A stretch of 64,000 nucleotides of DNA, taken from Utricularia gibba. Taxonomy: Eukaryota; Streptophyta; Magnoliopsida; Lamiales; Lentibulariaceae. The translations under genes and the position numbers were made by a program. The notes under the pieces are model-generated. The model was not told the DNA's origin, searched no databases, and saw only the letters and a program-made list of their open reading frames with translations. Of this stretch, positions 45,373-56,536 are shown in pieces; within the stretch, counting starts at the first letter, position 1; the number at the start of each line of letters is the position of its first letter. The stretch is from NCBI GenBank assembly GCA_002189035.1, contig NEEC01000030.1, forward strand, positions 124,001 to 188,000, written 5' to 3'.

Positions 45373-48326
45373 TGGTAAGTGTCATTTTCTATATAATTAT
45401 TATGTATTATTATGTGTTAATTAAGAATTAAGTCATCCAATTTAGGAGTTATATTAATAAGTATTTTATTTTATTAGATTAATCCAATTATTATTATTTC
45501 TTTATGTTTTTGTGTTGCTTTCGTGTATTTTCACCCAAGTGTGGCAAGAAGCAATTTGGAGTGTTGCAACATACTTGTAGTAGACAAAACACTGACATTT
45601 CATGTCTTTTATGCAACTTAGATTTATTGTAGGTGGACTGACACTGTTTAGTATCCCTGACTTATGGCATGTCATAGCCTACAATAATGATTGAGTATTT
45701 GTTTACACAAAGGGAAAGCTGGTTGGACAAGCAAGACAGAATGAATGATGGAAATAGAGTAGAGGAAGTTAGAGGAACCTAGGGAGTGTGATTTAGATTA
45801 GCTTAAATTGAGTAGATGGAGTTCATAATCATTTTAGGACAGGTTGCCAGCTTAGAAAAAAAGAGAGAGAGAAAAAAAGAAGAGAAAAGCAGTACCGAAA
45901 AAAAAATTGAGATCAAAGTCTTGAAAAGCAGCACATAATAAAAAGCATGTGCGGACTCAATAAGGAGTGAATGGGTGCATAGGGATGGATTGATCCGGAG
46001 GAGTAGGAGGAGGCCTGGAGATATAAGGTATGGGTGCTTGGCAAACACTCTTTCACAAGAAAGGCCACGATGTTATAACCGGATCAGTCCTGAACAAGCT
46101 GCCCTTCACTATCAAAGAAAAAAAATCAAAACAAAAAAAAACAAAAAAGAAAGAAAGAAAAGAGTTGGCAACCATAGTCCTAAGCGGTTTTAAACGAATC
46201 AACTTGAGGAAGTAATCTTCGAAAACACTCCCCAAGAGGAATTTATTCATGTACATTTGAGTGATAAGATGATATGGACACCAACACTCCTACAGCTCAT
46301 GCATCTGAATTTTATCAGAGTTGTTTATGTTTATCATTGGCGTTGATAAAGTTAGTTTCCTGCTAGTCTTAGCTAGGACTTGAGGACAAGTCTTGTGTGG
46401 TTGCAGCATAGTGTAATAACACACATTTTCTCTGAATTTTATTATACAAAATAGTTATATTTTATTGTGGTTTAGGCTAGGTAAATGTAGTTTTTCATGT
46501 TTTTGCGTGTTTAAGATAATTTTGTGTGTTTATGTTAAAAAGTGGACTAAATCCTTTCATTTAGTCCACAAACTTTGTTACTAATGTTTCAGTAAGTTCA
46601 GCAGGGAAATCAGCAGAAAAATCAAACTTGCAAATGTGTGGAACAAGTGAAAAAGGGTGCAAAATCCGGAGAAGGACAAAGAGCACTGTTCTGCCACCAC
46701 CTGCAGTCTGCAAGTTTAGGTCGGGAACAGTGCTGGTAGTCAGGAACAGTGCAATGAAGTGAAGGAAAGGAGATATTTTATTTTGAAAAGGAGAGAGAGC
46801 GCGAAAAAAAACACACAAACGTGAGAGGGACAGAATGCACGAAAGGGGCTTCTTCTCCAATGTGAAAAACACCAACCAGAAGAGGGGAAGAAGGCCCTCA
46901 TCGTCAAGAGCAGCACCAGAGCCTAGTCCAGTGCTACTGTTCCAGACTGTGAACAGTAGCAACCGGGAGACAGAACAATCTTTATTTGCTTTCGTTTTCT
47001 TAATGTTTCTAGTTTTTGTACCTGACTTGCTCACAATGTTTCTGTCATTTTCACCATATTATCTGAATGAAATCGTGCTTTATTTTCCAAGCATGAGTAG
47101 CTAAAGCCTTAGGGATGCCTTAAGGTGAAGTATGGTGGTGTGTGATTGGGGTTAATAATGAAATTTATGTGTATTCCTTAACTCTTGTTTCTATCAAACC
47201 ATGGGTAGACCTAAGGAGGGAAACAAGTAATTTCACAACTAAGATGCTTGGTTTAGAGGTAGACCAACAAATCAAGACGGGAGCAGTAGGTGTTCATCCA
47301 GGATAGAACCAGTAGAATCGGGTAGACCTAGTTCTATATGCTTTGCATGCGGGTAGACCTAATTGCAATGTTGGTTATGATATTGGGAACTAGCTTAGCC
47401 GAAAATATGATGAATGACCTAAGTAGACTTAGGTTATTTGAAGTTGTGAGTGTAGGAACATGGTAAATTAAATTAGGAACCTTAGCATAACACCATCTAC
47501 AGATCCTTAAGGCATCTTCGTGTTATTCTAAGTCAGAACCAGTACTTGTTACCTTTCGCATTGAAACTTGATATTGTTTACTGATCTTCTTTACCACACT
47601 TGTTTACTACTGTTGGTCCGAGCTTAGACTAAGACTTATTGTTAGCCCGAATTATGCATTTACTAAAACACTTAGCAAGCACAAGCTATTCGTGATCGAC
47701 CCCGTTATCCACTATACAAGTTTTCTAAATTTGTATTTTGTGTAGATTAGGGCTTATAAATTTATTTGATACTGAAGTTTGCTTTAATTGCAACGATATG
47801 CTAAAATTTTTGTTTATCAGTCTGTGATTGAGATACTTCGATAATGAACAGGTAGTGACCTCGTATTCACCATTGGTCACTGGCAACATTTGGGCACACA
47901 TGTAGAATTCGGTTTTGAGGGGGATCGACGGCAATCCTCTTATCCTCTCAATCATCCAAAGGGAAATCACATGTGGCTATTTTCGTGCCTCCTTGTCTAT
48001 CAGAGCATAAGGGAGAATAGATTATTCCTTGTTCTTATAACTAGTTATTTGGAAGAAATTAGTGAAAGTCAAGGCAAGGATAGACAAAGAAGGAAATGGA
48101 ATCTCATTCCCAAGAATCGTTTCCCTTAATCAAGGTCCATTACTTATGTTGTATTCTGTATTTCAGTATTTCAAAACTCCGTTTACAAACTCGTAACAAT
48201 TTGTAAAAGTTTAACACAAAACAATTTTCCAAAAACTCAACTTCTTGAGATCGACACTAATAGTATGCTTTATTTGTGTTCCATATTTTTCAAAATTAAA
48301 ATTTATTGAAAAAATAACATACAATG
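45373..48326 (+). mobile_element. Athila-type LTR A3, split by a 5'-truncated family B element
   Basis: Left arm 45373 to about 45810 and right arm 47820-48326 match solo LTR A1, with about 375 bp of the LTR centre missing. Ends are eroded (TGGTAAGTGTC ... AACATACAATG). The duplication is ATGAT at 45368-45372 and ATGAC at 48327-48331, one mismatch. It is inserted at the catalytic box of the copia RT. Confidence 0.8.
45830..47819 (+). mobile_element. 5'-truncated family B retroelement inside LTR A3
   Basis: About 45830-46413 looks like a 3' internal region, ending in GGACTTGAGGACAAGTCTTG and a short spacer. 46414-47819 is a full-length family B LTR (TAATAACACACA ... TTTTTGTTTATCA, about 1406 bp) close to 54735-55818 and 60585-61960. 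No 5' LTR and no readable polyprotein. No TSD. Confidence 0.65.
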
Positions 48327-50200
48327 ATGACAGCTAAGAATGGACCATGTCCATAATGCATAAATAAGCATGCATAAGAATTGATTTTCGAAAAATTTAA
48401 TCTAGTGAGAAATGTAGTCAACTCTATGCTCTACTGTCATGAAGCTTCTTTTAATCCATGTAAAGATTTCTTGAGCAAGCACACATCATTATGCTTGCAA
48501 AAATAGCTTGCTGAGGGATGCACATATATTTCCTCTTCAAGAAAAGCATTATTCATGTCAACTTAATGAAGATACAATCGACACATTGTAGTTAAGGGTA
48601 CAAATATTTGCATCATAATTACCTTTGCAATCGGTGCAAAACTCTCATGGAGATCAATACACATAACTTGGATATAACTCTTTATTACTAATCAAGATTT
48701 GTATTATGCAATAGAGCCACCAGTGTGTCCTCTTGATTCTGTAAACCTATTTGTACCCCACAGTGCATTTGCTCAATGGAAAGTTTGTCAATGACCATGT
48801 TTCGTTGTCACATAATGTTCCTTGCAATATAGCGAAATGACAAGCTCTTGAGTTTGATAAGTAATATAACGTACAATCCTACAAAAGATTTGTATAGATC
48901 CTGAAAACAAGGACATTCTAGATAATAAAACATTTGCTAGGGCAAAATAACGTGAAAGCTTGAATGACTTGAGAAAAAAAAGATTGTCCTTCCAATAAAT
49001 AAAGCCCTTATTTGATCCTCTCAACAGTGAGTATTTCCTTAGAGTCCTGGGTCTGTAAAAGTCAATAATCATCAGAAATAACACATCGATACACATATCA
49101 TCACCTAATCACATAATAGATAATAGATAGTATCAAAAAATAGAGAACCAATAAAGTTTTAAGCAACTTTTTCATGCTTGCCACATCAATTGTCCCAATC
49201 CCTCAAATGGGGCTAGTGAAACAATATGGCATGCTAAATTGTTGATTAACGACACTTTTGCCCATAGAAAAATGATCAATAGAATAGCAAACAAGAGTTG
49301 TAACACTGGAGTCTATTATCCACTTCCATAGTTTTCATATAAAATCCTATGCAATGTTGCTTGTCATAGTAACTTGAGTGGTCATTAATATTGAAGATTG
49401 TGGTAAACCTAAGAAATAAAGCCCAATGAAATTAACAGGATGATGTTGTCCAACTTTTTTGTATATATATATTTATTTAAATATACTTCCTTTATTCATA
49501 ACAAATATGAGAAGCTCTAATTGAGGCCTCTCTTGTCATTGATTTTACGATCATTGCACCCTATGTGACGATATCAAAAGTTGCACCCTATGTGACGATA
49601 TCAAAAGTTGAGTTATCAGTCACAAGCTTATCGAGATGATTCTCAATGTTCAATATGGTTACAAATGGCATTCCTACAGTAATATCCTTATTCATTGCAA
49701 AAATTTGATTGCAAGTAGCATTTTAAACAGTCAATGAGTCCTCTTAAAAATTGCATCAATCAACTGGTATTAGACAAGTTCAAACGTATAATCATGTTGC
49801 ATTTTTAGCACTTCACTTTAGGTGTGAGAGTATCTAAATACTTCCATAGAGCATCTAACCTTGGATAATGTTGGGCCACACTCTATTATCCTTGGTTGCA
49901 AATGAAAACATCAAGTTGAGCTTGGTAGTATAAGTTGTTAATTAGCAAGCTATAGTGTTCTTCTAACATATTTTGTAGTTTATACGCACTTGATGCACCT
50001 ATGAAACTAGGAAACAAATCCTTTGATATTTATTGAATTTAATATCCAAAAATATACCATATAATCATTATGTAACTACAAAGCACAAGGGGGATCATCT
50101 TTAGAAGGTATGAGAATATCACTAAACCATTCTAAGTTTGTTCTTTGCGCCAAGGGTTAATCGAATACTATGATGCCATTCAAAGAAATTCCAGGTAGAG
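48327..50200 (-). pseudogene. Ty1/copia polyprotein relic (gag to RT)
   Basis: Minus strand. RT pieces near 48330-48580: FLEEEIYVHPSASYF, VCLLKKSLHGLKEAS, YACLFMHYGHGPFLAVI. These match the copia AFL.G.L.EEVYM.QPPGF / C.L.KSLYGLKQ / S.LF pattern. A gag-like stretch is near 49830-50010 (LQNMLEEHYSLLINNLYYQ). Integrase is not clearly readable between. An exact 27-bp tandem duplication lies at 49556-49609. Heavily decayed. Confidence 0.6.
49556..49609. repeat. exact 27-bp tandem duplication
   Basis: Two perfect adjacent copies of a 27-bp unit (49556-49582, 49583-49609) inside the copia relic. Confidence 0.9.
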
Positions 50201-51492
50201 AGAAAAATCAGTCACTAAAGAGGCGCTTGGATGATCGGAGCCATTGAGAAGGAGAAAATCAAACTTATCTTTATGATATCTAATTATTACTCTTTTGATT
50301 TTAGATACTGCATCATCAAATTTTTTGTTTCTAACCATGTTAAAAAAAAAAAAAAGAAACTCTTCTCACCAAAAGGTAATTATAACAAACATGATTCTCT
50401 TCTACTTTTATAATTGAGTTTTTTATAATTGATTCTTTTTCAATGGCAATATTTTTATAATTGAGTGTGTGTTTTTGCTAATAATGATAGTATATATAAA
50501 ACTATATTTTTAGCTTCACCTTATTTGAAAAACACAACGCCGGTAACCACATTTCTCACCTCCCGTTACGATCCTGTGTACCTGCACTCAATTTAGTTTC
50601 CAATCAGCAGAATTGTTCTGCTGGAACACCCACCATATAAACTTTTGGAGGAAGCTATGGTCTGCAGTGTATACGCATCGCGGATGCCTCTCTCAAACCT
50701 GACGCCACCATTTGCGCTTGCAGCACTGTTAGCATTGGGGAATTTTCACGAGCCCCAGTCTAAGGGCGAAAATCGGTGTAGTCGACGGCGACGACTCCAT
50801 CCTCCGCTGAAAAAAAAAGAGATAAACATGAGCATAGCACCAGTATGCACTGCGACTATTCATTCATTAATTTGTGGGACGCTGATGGGAATCTGTATTG
50901 TACTTAGAATCCCTCAACCGCAAAAACTTTGAACACTTCTTTGAATGATAACTACTCCTTGGAAAGACAATTGCCGAACCTTGGCTCTTGTTAATTGGGA
51001 AGTGAAATGAACTGTCAGAAACGGTCTTCCACACTGAATGAAGGATTCTACTAGTTCCAGTACTGTGTATAGGGTGATCCGAAAAGACTGATCGAGTCGT
51101 AAGCTCCGGTCATCTTATCGTTGCATTACGTCGAGATGGGTAGATATGTCTGTGGGTGTTTAGTTTTGCTCTGTTATAAACTACAGATATAAGGGTCTGT
51201 TGCTGCTGCAGATTGTCGAATTAGTGCATATACGCTTGCTAAAAAGCATGGCAAAAATTGTTACTAACACAGATGCTCAACAATGAGCTGTTGTGTATCG
51301 CTGAGTAGTTCACTTCCAGCTGTGCATCTGCAGGCCCTTTCAGCATCGTCCTTGAAGCTGCATTCTGCAGAGAGCTTACAAAACAAATTGGAAATCGGGC
51401 TGGAAGCTGGAAAAAAATCGGAACCTATACAGGAAACAGTCATAGGAAACTTGGTGGATAGTTGTAGGCATGTTAGGTGTTAAGTGTTTTCA
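50201..51492. other. intergenic, 3' side of the zinc-ribbon gene
   Basis: About 50420-50520 resembles part of repeat family F. A 95-codon plus-strand open frame at 50645-50932 shows no family resemblance and is not called. The rest may include the 3' untranslated region of the minus-strand gene at 51493. Confidence 0.4.
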
Positions 51493-52356
51493 TCAGCATC
51501 CGATGCTATCTTCCGATGGCTGTAAAGCTTGGATTTTTACCATGACCTTCTTAAACGACGAACTCGACATTGTTGTACCTTGGAATCCGTAACCATATCC
51601 AATTAGAACACCACATTTGCGACAAAGAAGTTTGGATCTTGGAACATAACCTGCCCAAGCCATAGGCCAGCATTTCGTTTTGTCCTCCTGTGTAAATCTG
51701 CTGGGATCAATGGATCCAAAGGAGATGTACCCCTTGTTGATAGACCTTATATACTTGGAATCAATGGATGATGCTGTGCGGTTCGTTGAGGTTAAGTTAA
51801 GTGGATATCGACACGAACCGCAGCTGCAAACATGCAGATGGACAGATGAAAAGAGCAGATTCATTTTTATATGAAGCCACAGGATGTGGATGGTTCTTCT
51901 CCGATTTGAAAACTAAGAGAAAACTGCCCAACAAGTAGAAGCAAACACACCCCTAACCAACAAGAATGCAAGGGGACCGATCATGATTGAAGAATGGATG
52001 ACAACAAACGCTGTTCCATAAAAAAACTATATTTTTACCAAATCAAAAAAAAAAAAGAAAGAAGCATAAAAAGTGTAGAAACAATAAAAGAAAACATAAA
52101 AGCACCCGATAATACGACACAAATCAAACAAAGAAAAGATTTCGGGCAGAAAACTGGTGGATGCGTAGTGGCTAGAACCAGAGTAATGCAATCGAATCAC
52201 AGTTTTCACGCACCCCCATTAAACTTCCAAAATAATACCGAGCCCACAACAGATAAAGAAAAAATACAACTGAAGGGCCACACGCAGGGATCAAGATAGA
52301 AGGCAATATGGAATTGGAAGATGCAATTACCAGTAGGAGACATTGCGTTGGGACAT
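51493..52356 (-). CDS. zinc-ribbon-like protein, At4g08330-like family
   Basis: Two exons: 52356-52331 (MSQRNVSY plus two bases) and 51823-51493, with a GT-AG intron, giving 118 residues. An in-frame stop just upstream of the ATG fixes the start. Conserved features: C-C-G-S-C-R-Y-P-L-N-L (residues 9-19) with a C-x2-C pair, KGYISFGSIDPSRFTQ, LLCRKCGVLIGYGYG with a second C-x2-C, and the C-terminal VKIQALQPSE. The two CxxC pairs probably bind one zinc. This is a plant family of unknown function named after Arabidopsis At4g08330 (annotated as chloroplastic there). I see no obvious transit peptide here. Residue 10 is Cys where I recall Ser in the family. Length fits. The coding sequence is intact, so the gene is likely functional. 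Confidence 0.85.
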
Positions 52357-52900
52357 TTTCTGGGTCTAAGGCGATGACCCCATGGAGAATACAACAGTGC
52401 CCGAGATGCGGAACCCGATAACTTCTTGGGAGTTGGGAAAGAAGAAGAAGGCGTTTCCGCAGTTGATGTAAAAGTCAGTTGAAAATAACAAAGGATTGGC
52501 GCTCTCTCGTGTCCTTTGTTCACCCGATTCGTGCTAATAAATAGTAACTTGCTACGGTCTCCAACCTAATAAGCTTTCACCTCCCTAACATTAGATTGAG
52601 TTATCGACCGAAATTTTATTTTTATTATAATTTAGGATTCTTTTCGATAAAATGATATTTAATTTGTATGTGAATATTATTGTAGCTTAATTTTTTGTAT
52701 AATTGGCTGGACGGTGGTTCTATTAAACAAAAAAAATCAAATATGCATGAAACATCAAAAAGCTAATATATTATTTTTAGTAGCAATAAATGGGAGGACG
52801 CTAAATGGTGAGACTGAGACCGAGCGTAACAATTTTATCAAAAGGTATCCATTATTATAAAAAAAATAATAATAATTGTAAAAAAATAGTAATGCAACAC
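52357..52900. other. upstream region of the zinc-ribbon gene, then AT-rich DNA
   Basis: Likely 5' leader and promoter of the minus-strand gene, then low-complexity TAA/AAT runs near 52855-52890. No element recognised. Confidence 0.4.
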
Positions 52901-54031
52901 TGTGATAATTGATTTTACTGCAAAACATGTTTTTTATTACTATTGAGTATTGTTTTTAACTACTTTACACTCCAATTTCTCATTATTTTTAATTATTTTT
53001 ATATATTTTACACTAATTTAATCTTTTTGAAAAGAAAGTGTATTTTATGGATTTTTTGGACCTTTTTTAATCAATTTAAAAAGAAATCAATACCTAAAAA
53101 TTTATAGGTTTGATGATACATGAATCTCGATCAAAGGATGAAGATATGATCTAAGATTTATAGATAAGATAAAGATTTTAAGATGATCTTTAAAAATCTA
53201 CATAAAATATTTGAATAGAAGTTCTTATCCAAACCTATCAATCAAGTCCAATATGAAGAATAGAATTTGTTTTCCTATAAATACCCTACTCACTCAATCA
53301 TTAGAGTTCATAACCAATTTTTCTGTGTATTTTTTTCCCTATTTTTGTGTTTAATTTCATGTTAGAATCAAGTATGCACATGTAGATTCTTACAGCTAAG
53401 AATTTATGGTGAAGGCTTACTTGCGCAAGTCCTGCATATGTGACTGTTTTATTATGTTTTTCGACATTTAATTTGAGATTTGTTCTATTTTTTACAATAT
53501 TTTCTTTACCAATGTACTTTTTAGTACCACATAATCCAAAAGGAATATGGAAGAATCTAAGGATAGGCCTCAAACATATTAGAAGAAGAGCTCAATTGGA
53601 CATTGCTGGTAAGACATATTTTATGTAATCAGTATGTGAGGTGTAGGAGATAGATTTGAGTGTGGGGAAAATATAAATTACCATAAGAGGTGAAATAACT
53701 TTAGTATTATGGTTGATTCTATAATCCTGCTAAAACAAGGGACGGTGATATAACGGTTATCGAATAATACTATTTTAGAATAACACCTTCAGAATTTACG
53801 CAAGTAGGTCAGTACCCAAGGTTTATATACACAAGTATAGGTGAGTTTAGAGAAGGGTAGATCCTAGATCCAAACCCACTTTTCATATTATTTTTAAAAC
53901 CAGTCTATTAGTTTGTTTATGGTCATTTTTGAGTCATTGTTTCAAAAGAAAATTCCAAAAACAATTCCTTTTCGATACGGATCTTATTTTATTACTTCAA
54001 CGATTTCTGTACACTTGTAGAATTACGATCA
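52901..54031 (+). mobile_element. complete family E LTR, plus strand
   Basis: 1131 bp, starts TGTGATAATTG and ends ACGATCA. It aligns along its length with the solo LTR split between 15702-16445 and 26355-26745. Promoter block CCTATAAATACCC near 53275. It is followed by a 6-nt spacer and a tRNA-Asp copy rather than by gag leader sequence. Confidence 0.8.
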
Positions 54032-54037
54032 AGCTTT

Positions 54038-54112
54038 TAGTGCCATTGCCGGGGATTGAGCCTGGGTCACCAGCATGATAGATAGGTATACTCACCACTA
54101 TATTACAACAAC
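54038..54112 (-). pseudogene. tRNA-Asp copy fused to the LTR, antisense to it
   Basis: Read on the minus strand, 75 nt align without gaps to a plant tRNA-Asp(GUC): acceptor start GTTGTTG, box A region TATAGTGGTGAGTAT, TGACCCAGG, T-arm CTCAATCCCCGG, and an end GGCACTA where mature tRNA has GGCGCCA. Differences are mostly C-to-T or G-to-A, as expected from decay of methylated DNA. The anticodon reads ATC instead of GTC, and the anticodon stem no longer pairs well, so it is not a functional tRNA gene. The three terminal bases correspond to the CCA tail, which plant nuclear tRNA genes do not encode. Its plus-strand start is exactly where the primer-binding site of the LTR should be. Confidence 0.8.
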
Positions 54113-54734
54113 TTAAAAATTATGCATTTGGGATATAATGGACCCAGAAATTTTCATAATGGGGCATAATGGACTAATTAGTTTTGTAAATGGGCATATT
54201 TGACCTATAAGTTTAGTGAATTGGCATATTTGACCCAAATAGTTTACTGGTTCGATATATTGGACCTGCATAGTTGAACCCTGTTCAATAATATAAAAAG
54301 TATTTTAATAATATATAATTAATTATTAAAATATATAAAAATTACTGTTTTTGATATTTGACCCTAAAGTGAATTGGGGGTGGCCCTCTTTTCCTCTAGC
54401 AAGTGAAGGCAAACTATGAAGAGCTTGGGAGAAATGATTCCCGGACATCCAAAAAGGGGTGAAAATTGGATGTGTTTTTTTTTTTTCTGATTCTGTGCAT
54501 GTTAAAGTTTGTTTTTTTTTTCCTATATAGAGACTAGAAAATAGTAGAAGAAGATTATAGAAGAGTAGTTGCTCTAGATCATCATTCTCTAAAGGTATAG
54601 CTTTTGTGATTTTTTTTCACTTCATTGCATTATTGCATTTATTTCTTGTTTGCCTGATTGCTATTTTTGAACTTTTGTGCAAAATTTCGTTTTTTTTGTG
54701 AATGATAGTTTTCCAAGAGATGCTGAACAATTAT
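54113..54734. other. non-coding flank with degenerate short repeats
   Basis: About 54125-54260 repeats a loose unit around GGCATA(A/T)(T)TGGAC/TTTGACC four to five times. The rest is unrecognised. Confidence 0.4.
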
Positions 54735-55818
54735 TGATAAAAATCCATATCAAATAAATTTATAAGCCATAATCCTCAAAAAATACAAATTAAACACAAA
54801 TTTACAGTGGAATTCGGAGTCGATTACAAGGAGCTTGTGTTTCCTAAGTGTTTCAGTAGATGCATAATTCGGAATAACAGTGGGTCTTAATCTAAACTCA
54901 GACTAGCAGTTGCAAGTAAGTTCAGTAAACAAAATCAGGTTTCAATGTGAAAGGTAACAAGTACTGGTTCTAACTCAAAATAAATCAAGTATCTGAGTTG
55001 CTAAGCTACTTGTTGCCCTCCTTAGGTCTACCCATGGAATGATAGAAACAAGAATTAAGAAACAAACATAAATTATATCATTAACCCTAGACCCACATCA
55101 CCATATTTCATCTTAAGACATCCCTAAAGTTTTAGCTACTCATATATGGAAGATAAAGCATGATATCATTAAGATAAACTGAAGAGAATAGCAAAGACAT
55201 TGTAAAACAATAGTCAAAGTAACGAAATATTCAGCAAACTAAAGATAAAGTAGAGTGTTTTGTTTGTGATCTGCTACAGTTCACTGCCTTAAACAGTAGT
55301 GCTGAATTGGGTTTTTGATGTTGTTCTTCAAGTCTTTGGTCTTCCTTCTGGAGAAATTGCCTTCCTCTTCCTTCTTTCGTATTCGTCGTGTTCGAGTTGG
55401 GGGAGAAACCCCCTCGTGTGTGTGTTGCAAACTGCTGGTTGAACCCCCTTTTGCGACTCGCTCTCCTCCATTTTTTTTCTCTATCTCGCACTTCCCAGAG
55501 CAGGTACAATCTTTGAGAGCTCTGCTGCTCTTGCCCTTGACTTGCAGACTGCCACCGCGACAGTGTACTCATTGCTCCTTGCTGCACGGTGGCTTGCACG
55601 AAATCCTTGACTTTTCCATGATTTTGGGGTTGGTGCTAGACTCAAAATCGGATTAGAACATGGGGTGGGCAAAATCAAAGGATTTAGCCCACTAATACAC
55701 CAAAAATCACATTTTTTCTAATCACATAAAAATACTTAAAATTATAAAATTAACAACTAAACATAATTAAAAATTTGTGATTGTCCTATCCTAAAACCTG
55801 AAAATTTGTGTGCTATCA
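54735..55818 (-). mobile_element. family B solo LTR, TSD ATTAT
   Basis: 1084 bp. Minus strand TGATAGCACACAAATTTTC ... TTTTTATCA. Perfect duplication ATTAT at 54730-54734 and 55819-55823. It defines the ends of family B for the other copies. Confidence 0.92.
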
Positions 55819-55823
55819 ATTAT

Positions 55824-56246
55824 GTTGATCTTTATTATTTATCATTTTGAAGTTACTTTCTTTGAACTTTTTTACCTACTAAACAGAAACTTTACATGGA
55901 TATGTCATGTGTTGCCTATGTGCACTTGAAGAAGATTCTTCAAGATGTTTTAGGGTTGTATATCTCTCTGCAATGTGAATTGGAACAATTTCATGCATAT
56001 AACTAATTGAATACCTAGATAATCCATAATTAATTTAAACTCGTTGTAGTGATATGTGTCTTAACAATTTAAGCTTTCTATCTTCAATTAATGAATGGTA
56101 TGGGTGCCACTAATATAGTTCAAATGAAGCATCATTTGCTCTCTATCTTATTGGAACTAGACCTGCAACTATGTGTTGGCTGCATACATGAATACATGTC
56201 CTCAGATGAATTGTAATAAGCTGCAACCTTGATGTTAGAAATGTAG
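55824..56246. other. unrecognised stretch before the Argonaute fragment
   Basis: Could be an intron of the former Argonaute gene. No upstream AGO exon is readable here. Confidence 0.3.
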
Positions 56247-56536
56247 GTATCAGTGGAGTACCACTGCCATTTCAGTTAGTAAGTATGATAATAAACAATT
56301 GCCTATGTTGGTTGCTTTGCTTAAGATGACTAACTGGGCATGCATGTTATGTAGTGGCTCCTGTTTTTTATGCTCACTTGGCTGTAACCCAGCTAGGTCA
56401 GTGGATGAAGTTTGACCAAAACTCGAAAACATCCTTTGGCCAAGGTGGTGGTTTCAATAGTGCAACTTTCGCTTTGGCTGTTCTTGTGATGCCTCCACTT
56501 GAGAAAAAAGTTAGAAACCCCATGTTCTTATGCTAA
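56247..56536 (+). pseudogene. Argonaute (AGO4 clade) last two exons, 5'-truncated
   Basis: Exon 56247-56278 (YQWSTTAISV), intron with GTAAGT donor and TAG acceptor, exon 56355-56536 ending in a stop. The protein reads ...STTAISV-M-APVFYAHLAV, LGQWMKFDQNSKTS and KVRNPMFLC-stop. This is the end of the Piwi domain and the C-terminal tail of AGO4-clade proteins (STTAISVVAPVCYAHLAA ... MFFC). Splice sites and frame are intact, but upstream exons (catalytic DEDH region) are not found in the window, which is interrupted 430 bp upstream by a solo LTR. AGO4 proteins guide RNA-directed DNA methylation. This fragment alone cannot function. Confidence 0.75.

Noticed and set aside
46561-47034. 157-codon minus-strand frame
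   Set aside because: Antisense chance frame in the family B LTR; not conserved in the other B copies.
50645-50932. 95-codon frame next to the zinc-ribbon gene
   Set aside because: No recognisable motif, biased composition, possible 3' untranslated region of the neighbour on the other strand.
54038-54112. A functional tRNA-Asp gene
   Set aside because: Anticodon position reads ATC, the anticodon stem is unpaired at several positions, and the CCA-end bases and PBS spacing point to a primer-derived copy.
55231-55656. Overlapping frames of 113 and 122 codons on both strands
   Set aside because: Both lie inside the family B solo LTR and match no protein family I know.
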